Positions 19,493 through 26,920 of a stretch of DNA of 58,306 nucleotides are shown here, in pieces. The position numbers and the translations under genes are program-made. How positions within the stretch are numbered: the stretch's first letter is position 1; each line of letters begins with the position of its first letter. The notes beneath the pieces are model-generated. The model was not told the origin of the DNA. It did not search any database and saw only the letters and a list, made by a program, of their open reading frames with translations. Source of the stretch: Immundisolibacter sp. (GTDB lineage Bacteria; Pseudomonadota; Gammaproteobacteria; Immundisolibacterales; Immundisolibacteraceae); the NCBI RefSeq assembly GCF_014359565.1, contig NZ_JACIZD010000014.1, forward strand, positions 1 through 58,306. The letters run 5' to 3'.

Positions 19493-20257
19493 ATGCCAGT
19501 CATGCTTGAAATCAAAGGGTTGCGCGTCGCAGTGGATAAAAAGGAGATCCTGCGCGGCCTGGACCTGTCCATCGGCGCCGGTGAGGTGCACGCCGTCATG
19601 GGCCCGAACGGCTCGGGCAAGAGCACGCTCGCCAACGTCATCGCCGGGCGCGATGGCTACCAGGTGCTGGGCGGCAGCGTCACCTACCGTGGCCAGGACC
19701 TGTTGGCGCTGGCGCCCGAATACCGCGCCCGCGCCGGCGTGTTCCTGGGCTTCCAGTACCCGGTCGAGATTCCGGGTCTGTCGACGGCGGTGTTCCTGCG
19801 CGCGGCGGTCAACGCCCGGCGCAAGCACCGCGGCGAGGAAGAACTCGACGCCATGGATTTTCTGGTCATGGTCAAGGGCCGCATGAAGGAGCTGGGCATC
19901 CGCGAGGACTTCCTGCAGCGGGCCATCAACGAGGGCTTTTCCGGCGGCGAGAAAAAGCGTGCCGAGATTTTCCAGATGGCGCTGCTGGAGCCGGAACTGG
20001 TGCTGCTGGACGAGATCGACTCCGGCCTCGACATCGACGCGCTCAGGGTGGTTTCCGAGGGCATCAACCGCCTGCGTGCCCCGGATCGGGCCATGCTGCT
20101 GGTGACGCACTACCGGCGGCTGCTCGACTACGTGCCGCCGGACCGTATCCACGTACTGTCGGAGGGCCTGATCGTGCGCTCCGGCGGTCCGGAGCTGGCC
20201 GGTGAACTGGAACAGAGCGGCTACGGCTGGCTGCGTGCGGAGGCGGCCTCCGCATGA
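19493..20257 (+). CDS. sufC: Fe-S assembly ATPase SufC
   Basis: This ABC-type ATPase of 254 residues has Walker A GPNGSGKST, the Q-loop region GFQYPVEIPG, the signature FSGGEKKRAEIFQ, Walker B LVLLDEIDSGLDID, and the switch histidine in LLVTHYRR. The family lacks membrane partners and instead powers SufB-SufD. The stop overlaps the sufD start by four bases (ATGA). Confidence 0.97.
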   Translation: MPVMLEIKGLRVAVDKKEILRGLDLSIGAGEVHAVMGPNGSGKSTLANVIAGRDGYQVLGGSVTYRGQDLLALAPEYRARAGVFLGFQYPVEIPGLSTAVFLRAAVNARRKHRGEEELDAMDFLVMVKGRMKELGIREDFLQRAINEGFSGGEKKRAEIFQMALLEPELVLLDEIDSGLDIDALRVVSEGINRLRAPDRAMLLVTHYRRLLDYVPPDRIHVLSEGLIVRSGGPELAGELEQSGYGWLRAEAASA

Positions 20258-21513
20258 GCGCGCTGGCGCACTGGCAGGCGCAGTACGCGCAGCGCAGCGG
20301 CGGCGCTGAGCCGGCCTGGTTGCTGGAACTGCGCGAGGCGGCCTGGAGCGGTTTTTCGGCGCGCGGCCTGCCCGGCCGGCGCGACGAGGACTGGAAGTAC
20401 ACGCGCCTGGCGGCACTGGAACGCTTCGCGCCCAAGGCGCCGCTGGCGCTGACGGATCTGCCGGCGATCGCGCCCACTGACGGCGCGCTGCTGGTGTTCG
20501 CCGGCGGGCGGCTGGTGCCACAGTGGTCGCGTCTGCCGGTAACGCCCGATGTTGAAGTATCGAATCTGGCCGCGGCGCTGGCCACCGACGGCGATGCCCT
20601 GCGCTCGCGGCTGCGACTGGAAGGCCCGCAACGCCCGTTCGCCACCCTCAACCAGGCCCTGTTCGAGGACGGCCTGTGGCTGCGCCTGGCGCCCGGCGCG
20701 CGTCTTGCCGAGCCCCTGCACGTGGTGCACGTGGGCGGCGTGGCGCAGTCATCCGCGCACCTGCGCCTGCTGATCGAACTGGGCGAGCACAGCGAGGCGC
20801 TGGTGGTGGAGCACTACCTAGGTGCCGGCACGGACGCCTACCATGTCAACGTGCTGGCGCAGGCCACGCTGGCGCCGGGCGCACGCCTGCGGCGCGTCAC
20901 GCTGCTCACCGAAGGGCCGGCGGCGATTCATGTCGGCGATTTTCGGGTGCGCGTGGGCCGCGATGCGCGCTTCGAGTCGCACGCGCTGGCGGCCGGCGGC
21001 GGCCTGGTGCGGCAGGACATCGACGTCAACCTGGACCAGCCGGGCGGCGAATGCAGCTTGCGCGGTCTGTACACGGCGGGCTCCGGCGAGCACGTGGACT
21101 TCCATACCCGCATCGAGCACATCGCCCCGCACTGCCGCAGCGAGGAGACCTACAAGGGCCTGATCGGCGGTACCGGCCGGGCGGTGTTCAACGGCCGGGT
21201 GCACGTGCATCCGGGCGCCGACAAGACCGATTCGGCCATGACCTGCGCCAACCTGCTGCTGTCGAATCGCGCCGAGGTGGACGCCAAGCCGGAACTCGAG
21301 ATCTACGCCGACGACGTCAAGTGCAGCCACGGCGCCACCGTCGGCCAGCTCGACGAGGCGCAGGTGTTCTATCTTCGGTCCCGCGGCATCGCCGAAGCGG
21401 CCGCCCGCGAGCTGCTGATGACGGCTTTCGCCCGCGACGCGCTCGGTGGCCTGGACGTGCGCCTGCAGGACGCGGTCGCCGCCTTGATCGACGCGCGCCT
21501 GCCCCAGCTCTGA
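20254..21513 (+). CDS. sufD: Fe-S assembly subunit SufD
   Basis: SufD (419 aa) is a SufB paralogue that pairs with SufB and is needed for iron entry. RDEDWKYTRLAALERF near residue 44 is the family N-terminal signature. The core ends in KCSHGATVGQLDEAQVFYLRSRGI, with the conserved histidine (HGATVG) and the SRGI turn. It is less conserved than SufB, as usual. The overlap with sufC implies coupled translation. Confidence 0.95.
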   Translation: MSALAHWQAQYAQRSGGAEPAWLLELREAAWSGFSARGLPGRRDEDWKYTRLAALERFAPKAPLALTDLPAIAPTDGALLVFAGGRLVPQWSRLPVTPDVEVSNLAAALATDGDALRSRLRLEGPQRPFATLNQALFEDGLWLRLAPGARLAEPLHVVHVGGVAQSSAHLRLLIELGEHSEALVVEHYLGAGTDAYHVNVLAQATLAPGARLRRVTLLTEGPAAIHVGDFRVRVGRDARFESHALAAGGGLVRQDIDVNLDQPGGECSLRGLYTAGSGEHVDFHTRIEHIAPHCRSEETYKGLIGGTGRAVFNGRVHVHPGADKTDSAMTCANLLLSNRAEVDAKPELEIYADDVKCSHGATVGQLDEAQVFYLRSRGIAEAAARELLMTAFARDALGGLDVRLQDAVAALIDARLPQL

Positions 21514-21526
21514 CCGGTTTCGAATC

Positions 21527-22780
21527 ATGACCATCGCAAGCTACAGCGCCCATCGACAAGACTTTCCGGCCGCCCGCTGGCGGGCCGACTTCCCGCTGCT
21601 GCAGCGCAGCGTGCGCGGCCAGCCGCTGGCGTATCTGGACAACGCCGCCACCACGCAAAAGCCGCAGGCGGTCATCGACGCCGAGGCGCGTTATTACCGC
21701 GAGATCAACGCCAACATTCACCGCGGCGTGCACTGGCTGTCCGAGCAGGCCACCGCGGCGCACGAAGGTGCGCGCGAGCGTGTGCGGAGCTTTTTGAATG
21801 CCCGCGAGACGGCCGAGATCATCTTCGTGCGCGGCACCACCGAGGCCATCAACCTGGTGGCGCAAAGCTACGGCCGGGCCAATCTTGGCCCCGGCGACGA
21901 GGTGTTGATCACCGGTCTTGAGCACCACTCCAACATCGTGCCCTGGCAGCTGCTGTGCGCGCAGACCGGCGCCGTGCTCAAAGTGGCGCACATCGACGAC
22001 ACCGGCAGCGTGCGCATGGACGAGTTTCGCCGGCTGCTGGGCGGGCGCACCCGGCTGGTGGCGGTGGCGCACGTGTCCAATGCACTGGGCACCATCAACC
22101 CGGTGCACGAGATGATCGATCTGGCCCACGCCCAAGGCGTACCGGTGCTGGTCGACGGCGCGCAGGCGGTGGCTCACACGCCGGTCGACGTGCAGGCGCT
22201 GGACTGCGATTTCTATGCCTTCTCCGGCCACAAGCTGTACGCGCCGACCGGCATCGGCGCGCTGTACGGCCGGCGCGCGTTGCTGGAGGCCATGCCGCCC
22301 TGGCAGGGCGGCGGGGACATGATCCGCACCGTCAGCTTCGAGGGCAGCACCTGGAACGACCTGCCGTTCAAGTTCGAGGCCGGCACGCCGGACATTGCCG
22401 GCGCCATCGGCCTGGGTGCCGCCATCGAGTATCTGAGCGAGGTCGGTCTGGAGGCGGTGGCCGCCTACGAGCATGAGCTGCTGGTCTACGGCACGGCACT
22501 GTTGCAGGAGATTCCCGGCCTGCGGATGATCGGCACGGCCGCCCACAAGGCCGCCATCCTGTCGTTCGTGATCGACGGCCTGCACGCCCACGACATCGGC
22601 ACCGTGCTCGACACCGAGGGCGTCGCCATCCGCGCCGGCCATCACTGCGCCATGCCGGTGATGGAGCATTTCGGCGTACCGGCCACGGCGCGCGCGTCGC
22701 TGGCTTTCTACAACACCCGTGAGGACTTGGACCGGCTGGCGCAGGCCCTGCGCCGGGCCGTGGAGATGTTTGTCCGATGA
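21527..22780 (+). CDS. sufS: Cysteine desulfurase SufS
   Basis: This 417-residue PLP enzyme is a group II cysteine desulfurase that mobilises sulfur from cysteine for the SufBCD scaffold. The PLP lysine is K236 in SGHKLYAPTG, and the persulfide cysteine is C374 in RAGHHCAMP. LDNAATTQKPQ near the start and HRGVHWLSEQAT are also typical. The start at 21527 leaves a 13-bp gap after sufD; the stop overlaps sufU (ATGA). Confidence 0.97.
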   Translation: MTIASYSAHRQDFPAARWRADFPLLQRSVRGQPLAYLDNAATTQKPQAVIDAEARYYREINANIHRGVHWLSEQATAAHEGARERVRSFLNARETAEIIFVRGTTEAINLVAQSYGRANLGPGDEVLITGLEHHSNIVPWQLLCAQTGAVLKVAHIDDTGSVRMDEFRRLLGGRTRLVAVAHVSNALGTINPVHEMIDLAHAQGVPVLVDGAQAVAHTPVDVQALDCDFYAFSGHKLYAPTGIGALYGRRALLEAMPPWQGGGDMIRTVSFEGSTWNDLPFKFEAGTPDIAGAIGLGAAIEYLSEVGLEAVAAYEHELLVYGTALLQEIPGLRMIGTAAHKAAILSFVIDGLHAHDIGTVLDTEGVAIRAGHHCAMPVMEHFGVPATARASLAFYNTREDLDRLAQALRRAVEMFVR

Positions 22781-23229
22781 GCAGCTTGCGCGACCTGTAT
22801 CAGGAACTGATCGTCGACCACAACAAGAACCCGCGCAACTACGGGGTTCTGGTCGATGCGAATCGGCAGGCCCACGGCTACAACCCGCTGTGCGGCGACA
22901 AGATCACCGTCTACCTGCACCTGGACGGCGACCGCATCACCGACGTGCGCTTCGAGGGCGCCGGCTGCGCCATCTCGACCGCCTCCGCGTCCCTGATGAC
23001 GCAGGCCATCAAGGGCAAGACCGTGCCCGAGGCCGAAGCCATGTTTCACGACTTTCACGCCATGGTCACCGGCGAGGACCCGCGCGAGGAGACCGCCGAC
23101 AAGCTCGGCAAGCTGGCCGTGCTGGCCGGCGTGCGCGAGTTCCCGTCGCGCGTGAAATGCGCCACGCTGGCCTGGCACACCCTGCACAACGCCGCCCATG
23201 GCGACGCCACGCCGGCCAGGACCGAATGA
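22777..23229 (+). CDS. sufU: SUF-associated NifU/IscU-type protein SufU
   Basis: This 150-residue protein has the IscU fold with C39 (NPLCGD), C64 (GAGCAIS) and C128 (RVKCAT), plus D41. It has the roughly 20-residue insertion before the last cysteine (TGEDPREETADKLGKLAVLAG) that separates SufU from IscU. In Firmicutes SufU is a zinc-dependent sulfur acceptor for SufS. Its presence here instead of SufE suggests the same role. It overlaps sufS by four bases. Confidence 0.92.
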   Translation: MSSLRDLYQELIVDHNKNPRNYGVLVDANRQAHGYNPLCGDKITVYLHLDGDRITDVRFEGAGCAISTASASLMTQAIKGKTVPEAEAMFHDFHAMVTGEDPREETADKLGKLAVLAGVREFPSRVKCATLAWHTLHNAAHGDATPARTE

Positions 23230-23263
23230 TCGCCGCGTCCATCCCCCACCCGAGAATCCTGCC

Positions 23264-23815
23264 GTGACCGAACGCGAAACCGTCGTCCTGAGCCGAGACT
23301 GCAAGGCCCTGTTCGTGCCGCTGGGCATCCAGGTGAACGCCAAGAAAGGCACCGAGGTCACGCTCCTGCAGCAACTGGGCGGCAGCTACACGGTGCTGCT
23401 GGAAGGCCAGATGGCGCGCATCGACGCCAAGGACGCGGATGCGCTCGGCAAGACGCGGGTGCCGCTGCCGGCCGAGAACTTTCACGGCGCCGTTTCGCAG
23501 CAGGCGGTCGAGGATCTGGTCTGGCAGCACCTTCGCACCTGCTACGACCCGGAGATTCCGGTTGATATCGTGGAACTGGGCCTCATCTACGGGTGCGATG
23601 TCGAATCGATCGGCAAGGATCGCTACCGGGTCGAGGTCAAGATGACCCTGACCGCGCCCGGCTGCGGCATGGGTGATGTGATCGCCGAGGACGTGAAGGA
23701 AAAGCTGCTGGTCATCCCCGGCGTGGCCGAGGCGAATGTCGAGGTGGTGCTCGACCCGCCGTGGACCGCCGACATGATGAGCGAAGCCGCCCGTCTGCAA
23801 ACCGGCATGATGTAA
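23264..23815 (+). CDS. sufT: Probable Fe-S assembly protein SufT (DUF59)
   Basis: This is a 183-residue MIP18/DUF59-family protein. The C-terminal half is the DUF59 domain (LRTCYDPEIPVDIVELGLIYG ... LTAPGCGMGD ... VVLDPPW). The N-terminal half (ETVVLSRDCKALFVPLG ... LQQLGGSYTVL) is the SufT-specific extension. SufT helps Fe-S cluster maturation under high demand in other bacteria. I chose the GTG at 23264 because an in-frame start upstream lies inside sufU and gives no conserved sequence. Confidence 0.9.
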   Translation: MTERETVVLSRDCKALFVPLGIQVNAKKGTEVTLLQQLGGSYTVLLEGQMARIDAKDADALGKTRVPLPAENFHGAVSQQAVEDLVWQHLRTCYDPEIPVDIVELGLIYGCDVESIGKDRYRVEVKMTLTAPGCGMGDVIAEDVKEKLLVIPGVAEANVEVVLDPPWTADMMSEAARLQTGMM

Positions 23816-23827
23816 GGAGCCCAGAGC

Positions 23828-24148
23828 ATGAACATTCGACTGACCGAAGCGGCCGCCAAACGGGTGGCGCACATCCTGGCCGGCCAGCAGCCGCCGATGC
23901 TGCGCCTTGGCGTGCGCAAGAGCGGCTGCTCGGGCTATGCCTACGTGGTGGAGCCGGCGCAGCAGATCAACGACGACGACCTGCAGTTCGACGACCAGGG
24001 CGTGCGCCTGGTGGTGTCCCGCGACAGCCTGCCGATCCTGGACGGCATGGAACTGGACTACCGCAAGGAAGGCCTCAACGAGGCCTTCAAGTTCAACAAC
24101 CCCAACGTCAAGGACAGCTGCGGCTGCGGCGAGAGCTTCAGCGTCTGA
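23828..24148 (+). CDS. sufA: A-type Fe-S carrier (IscA/SufA family)
   Basis: This 106-residue HesB/IscA-like protein has the three conserved cysteines C34 (KSGCSGY), C98 and C100 (DSCGCGESF). Such proteins receive clusters from SufBCD and pass them to target enzymes. It is the last gene of the operon. AAGGAG precedes it within 12 bp. SufA and ErpA are hard to tell apart by sequence; the position in the suf operon favours SufA. Confidence 0.9.
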   Translation: MNIRLTEAAAKRVAHILAGQQPPMLRLGVRKSGCSGYAYVVEPAQQINDDDLQFDDQGVRLVVSRDSLPILDGMELDYRKEGLNEAFKFNNPNVKDSCGCGESFSV

Positions 24149-24166
24149 GGGGTCTGGACAATCGGG

Positions 24167-24204
24167 CCTGCGGGTTCCGGCTCTGATACGGGATTGACGC
24201 AACC
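24167..24204 (+). repeat. Left 38-bp direct repeat flanking the accessory region
   Basis: About 34 of 38 bases match 28542-28579 in the same orientation. The shared core is CGGCTCTGATACGGGA, followed by TGACGCA. The two copies are 4.4 kb apart and enclose everything from the integrase remnant to the protease gene. They may be the ends of an inserted segment or two copies of a dispersed repeat. Confidence 0.6.
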
Positions 24205-24273
24205 GCGGTTAGTCCAACAAGGGCTATTCTTATTTTTCGGATTAACCAAAAAAAGGCCGTGGTCCGTGCCCCA

Positions 24274-24493
24274 TTACAGCCCGGCCAAATGTCTCAGAAA
24301 CGTCTCGATTCGGGCCGCGCCTAGCCCACGCGGGTGCCCACTGCCGTGGAACAGCACGAATCGCCGCACGCAATCGACATACGCATCCTGGGTGCGGACG
24401 GTGTAGTGCAACCGCCGGATGCGGGCACGCACCTTGTCCAGCAGCTTCGGTTCGGGTGCCCCGCCGGAGGTGTGATCGCCACATGTTTTGGGG
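24274..24493 (-). pseudogene. Integron integrase (IntI family), N-terminal remnant
   Basis: Reading leftward, the frame contains PEPKLLDKVRARIRRLHYTV, then RTQDAYVDCVRRFVLFHG, then HPRGLGAARIETFLRHLAGL and a TAA at 24276-24274. This matches the N-terminal SAM-like DNA-binding domain of integron integrases (PKLLDQVR, RTEQTYVxWIRRFILFH, HPxxMGxxEIExFLTHLA). The whole catalytic domain, with the RHRY residues and the integron-specific insert, is missing, and no start codon is visible. An IS30 element abuts the 5' side. Orientation is divergent from the cassette genes, as in a normal integron. Confidence 0.8.
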
Positions 24494-25601
24494 GGCGGTT
24501 TCAAGTCTGAAGTGCAACACCCTACCCGGAGTAAGGTGCTGCCATGGAAAAACAACGTTCGTACACGCAGCTGCGGCCTGAGGATCGGGTCGTCATTGCC
24601 GGCATGACTCGACTGGGGGCCAGTGTGCGGGCCATGGCCCGCACACTGGAGCGCTCGCCCTCGACCATCAGCCGCGAGCTGGCCCGCAACCGCGGGCCCG
24701 ATGGGCGCTATGCCAGTCAGGCCGCCGACGCACTGTTTGGCGCCCGGCGAGCCGCTACCCGGCCGCCGCGTAAGCTGGACCTGCACTCCGTTTGCTGGGG
24801 CGTAGTGCGCACCCTGCTGGACTGGAAATGGTCCCCGCAGCAGATTGCCGCTACCCTCAAACGGGTCTACCCCGACGATCCGGTCCAGCACGTGTCCCAC
24901 GAGACGATCTACACGGCGATCTACGCCCAGCCGCGCGGCGAACTGCGCCGCCAGCTGATCGCCTGCCTGCGCCACGGCCGCAGCACACGTCGGCCACGCA
25001 CGGGCGGCACCGACCGGCGCGGCCAGATCCCGGACATGATCAGCATTCACGTGTGGGCGCCCCAGATCAACGACCGGGTGATGCCCGGCCACTGGGAGGG
25101 CGACCTGATCAAGGGCGCCGGTAACGCCTCCGCCGTGGGCGTGCTGGTGGAGCGCACCAGTCGCCTGGTGCTGCTGGCCAGGATGGACGACGCCACCGCC
25201 GCCTCGGCGCTGGCCGGCTTCACGGCCAAGCTCAATGCGATCCCCGCGCCGCTGCGCCACAGCCTGACCTACGATCAGGGTAAGGAGATGACCCGCCATC
25301 GCGACCTGACGCGCGCCACGCACGTACAGGTCTACTTCTGCGACCCGCACAGCCCCTGGCAGCGGGGCACCTGCGAGAACACCAACGGGTTGATCCGCCA
25401 GTACCTGCCCAAGGGCACGGACCTGTCGGTGCACACGCAAGACGACCTGGACGCCATCGCCGACAGCCTGAACACCCGCCCGCGGGCGATCCACCACTGG
25501 CAAACGCCGCTGCAGGTCTTCGCCCAGGCCCTGGCCAATGCTCATCAACCTTCACCCAGCCTTCATTGAAGACTGTGTTGCACTTCGGATTTGAGAACGC
25601 C
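24494..25601 (+). mobile_element. IS30-family insertion sequence, complete
   Basis: This 1108-bp element has terminal inverted repeats of at least 27 bp. The left end runs GGCGGTTTCAAGTC then TGAAGTGCAACAC (24494-24520); the right end is its reverse complement with four mismatches (25575-25601). GGG directly flanks both ends (24491-24493 and 25602-25604), a 3-bp target duplication as expected for IS30. It carries one transposase gene. It inserted between the integrase remnant and the cassette side. Confidence 0.85.
24544..25569 (+). CDS. IS30-family transposase
   Basis: This 341-residue DDE transposase has an N-terminal helix-turn-helix (about 15-55: LGASVRAMARTLERSPSTISRE) and a C-terminal integrase core. 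Catalytic residues are D187 (HWEGDLIKG), D244 (TYDQGKEM) and E278 (CENTNGLIRQ), with the 33-residue spacing of IS30. It appears intact: no frameshift, and both inverted repeats are present. A different, truncated IS30 relative lies at the right edge of the window. Confidence 0.95.
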   Translation: MEKQRSYTQLRPEDRVVIAGMTRLGASVRAMARTLERSPSTISRELARNRGPDGRYASQAADALFGARRAATRPPRKLDLHSVCWGVVRTLLDWKWSPQQIAATLKRVYPDDPVQHVSHETIYTAIYAQPRGELRRQLIACLRHGRSTRRPRTGGTDRRGQIPDMISIHVWAPQINDRVMPGHWEGDLIKGAGNASAVGVLVERTSRLVLLARMDDATAASALAGFTAKLNAIPAPLRHSLTYDQGKEMTRHRDLTRATHVQVYFCDPHSPWQRGTCENTNGLIRQYLPKGTDLSVHTQDDLDAIADSLNTRPRAIHHWQTPLQVFAQALANAHQPSPSLH

Positions 25602-25712
25602 GGGTGTATTGCCATGTTGACACCATGGCCAAGCACGCAGTAGCCTCGCTTGACGGAGTATTAGGCACCCCGGAGGCGCAAAAAAAGACGCCTTTTGGTG
25701 TGTCTATTTATA

Positions 25713-25719
25713 GTTATCG
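25713..25719 (+). other. Probable cassette boundary (attI/attC-type core site)
   Basis: GTTATCG resembles the GTTRRRY core at which integron integrases cut (between G and TT). It lies 34 bp before hicB. The same GTTAT start occurs at the end of the first attC site (GTTATGT, 26217-26223). I read it as the left boundary of the HicBA cassette. The rest of the recombination site upstream is not clear. Confidence 0.45.
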
Positions 25720-25752
25720 GCATCAAATATTCAGTAAGAAGGTAGTGATCTC

Positions 25753-25965
25753 ATGCAAAACGAATATACAGCGGTTGTAAAACAGGAAGACGACTGGTGG
25801 GTGGGCTGGATCGAGGAAATCCCCGGCGTAAATTGCCAGGAAAAAACCTACGCGGAATTGAAAGAGACTTTGGAGGTTACTCTAAAAGAGGCATTGGAAT
25901 TCAACCGCAAGGACGCATTGACCGCTGCCGGCAGCGGCTACAAGGAAGAAAAAATTGCCATATGA
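25753..25965 (+). CDS. hicB: HicB-family antitoxin
   Basis: This 70-residue protein has the HicB partial RNase H-like fold: MQNEYTAVVKQEDDWWVGWIEEIPGV, then AELKETLEVTLKEALEF. It has no added DNA-binding domain, so it belongs to the short HicB type. It neutralises the toxin encoded next. The order hicB-hicA, with a four-base overlap, is the reverse of the classical hicAB operon but common. Base composition is clearly less GC-rich than in the core genes around. Confidence 0.88.
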   Translation: MQNEYTAVVKQEDDWWVGWIEEIPGVNCQEKTYAELKETLEVTLKEALEFNRKDALTAAGSGYKEEKIAI

Positions 25966-26150
25966 AGAGAAATGAACTTCTCAAGTATCTGCGCAGCCAA
26001 GGATGCGATCTTTTACGAGAAGGTGGTAAGCATTCGTGGTGGCATAATCCAGCGCAAAATAAGCGGTCGGCGGTTCCTCGGCATGCCGAAATCAAGGACA
26101 TCCTAGCGAGAAAGATATGCAAAGACCTTGGTATAGAGCCAGTAAAATAG
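25962..26150 (+). CDS. hicA: HicA-family mRNA interferase toxin
   Basis: This 62-residue dsRBD-fold protein has MKRNELLKYLRSQGCDLLREGGKHSWW, where H24 is the expected catalytic histidine, and the terminal SAVPRHAEIKDILARKICKDLGI. It cleaves mRNA when free of HicB. Length and motif are intact. Its stop codon lies two bases before the attC site, the usual compact layout of an integron gene cassette. Confidence 0.9.
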   Translation: MKRNELLKYLRSQGCDLLREGGKHSWWHNPAQNKRSAVPRHAEIKDILARKICKDLGIEPVK

Positions 26151-26151
26151 C

Positions 26152-26223
26152 CGCTAACAAGGCGCTGCACTTGACCGTTTTCTCGCTGCGCTCAAAAACG
26201 GCAAGTGAGCTTTGTCGTTATGT
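26152..26223 (+). other. attC site 1 (72 bp)
   Basis: The site runs from CGCTAAC (26152-26158) to GTTATGT (26217-26223). The arms are imperfect mirror images: TAAC...CACTTGACCGTTTT on the left and AAAAACGGCAAGTG...CGTTA on the right, around a TCGCTGCGCTC centre. Length, terminal TAAC/GTTA cores and unpaired bases match integron attC sites. It lies tightly between two unrelated genes of the same strand. Confidence 0.8.
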
Positions 26224-26708
26224 TTTCGGTAGAGATTGTGCGTAAAGAAGAGATTAATAATGAGTTGAAAGATCTCACGTTCGATTTCTTTTACTGGTTT
26301 TCGCAGTTTGAATTTGCTCTGAAAGAGAGAAAATGCCTAAAGCGGGATGGCATTGGAGATAACGCTGAGCCAGATTGGGATAAGTTTATTGACCAGAACA
26401 AGCAGGCTTTTCAGCATACAGATGAGACGAGAAATCTTCTGGAGCTCAACCCTAAAAGGCAAAAAGTCAGTGAAAACTCCGGTTTGGAATGGAAAAGCGT
26501 CGGTTTAGATGACTGCGATTCAGAATTGTGTAAGGTAGTTCGTCCGCTAAAAACCATTAGAAATAATCTATTTCATGGTGGGAAGCACGGCGCTGAAGGC
26601 TGGGATAACCCTAAAAGAACTAAAGAGTTATTGGTGGTTGGGAAAACTATATTGGATCAACTGGCCGGGATAGCAGGTTTTGAAGCCGACTATACGCAGT
26701 ACTACTAA
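26220..26708 (+). CDS. Cassette-encoded HEPN-like protein, possible RNase toxin
   Basis: I do not recognise this 162-residue protein with certainty. It is mostly helical. Near the start FFYWFSQFEFALK resembles the first helix of several HEPN proteins. R114 to H119 (RNNLFHGGK) fits the R-x4-H motif of HEPN ribonucleases. HEPN proteins are often toxins or phage-defence RNases. The ATG at 26220 overlaps the attC core (GTTATG), a usual cassette arrangement; GTG at 26205 and 26238 are alternatives. No antitoxin is adjacent. GC content is low for this genome. A pEK499_p136-like HEPN family is my best guess. Confidence 0.6.
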   Translation: MFSVEIVRKEEINNELKDLTFDFFYWFSQFEFALKERKCLKRDGIGDNAEPDWDKFIDQNKQAFQHTDETRNLLELNPKRQKVSENSGLEWKSVGLDDCDSELCKVVRPLKTIRNNLFHGGKHGAEGWDNPKRTKELLVVGKTILDQLAGIAGFEADYTQYY

Positions 26709-26710
26709 GA

Positions 26711-26759
26711 AAATAACAATGCCATGCACGCGACAAGCGCGTGATGGCGGGCGTTGAGG
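26711..26759 (+). other. attC site 2 (about 49 bp)
   Basis: AAATAAC starts the site and GTTGAGG ends it. The inner arms pair well: GCCAT/ATGGC and CGCG/CGCG around an ACAA loop, with mismatched bases between them. It begins two bases after the stop of the HEPN-like gene. With attC site 1 it delimits a complete cassette of roughly 540 bp. Confidence 0.72.
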
Positions 26760-26833
26760 CTGTAGAAAACCCCGCAAATTGCTATAGCGGGCGATAATCA
26801 GGGCCATCGGGATCAGCCGGGAGGGTGGTGGGG

Positions 26834-26914
26834 ATGGCGCGGTTCAAACCGGTTCACCAGGGTTTGCAGCTGCTGCCGGTCGATTTCGATAAGCAGCTAC
26901 AGGCTCACCCCAAC
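26834..26914 (+). pseudogene. Transposase N-terminal stub (IS1182-like)
   Basis: ATG at 26834 begins MARFKPVHQGLQLLPVDFDK, which resembles the conserved N-terminus of IS1182-type and related transposases (MxxFKPxxxxxxLLPVDxxxQ). Similarity stops after about 25 residues. The rest of the element is absent; the protease gene follows on the other strand. It marks the right side of the cassette remnant. Confidence 0.5.
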
Positions 26915-26920
26915 TACGGG

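Noticed and set aside
25673-25700. Possible terminator (GGCG ... CGCC then TTTT)
   Set aside because: The stem is only four bases with a long A-rich loop; too weak to call.
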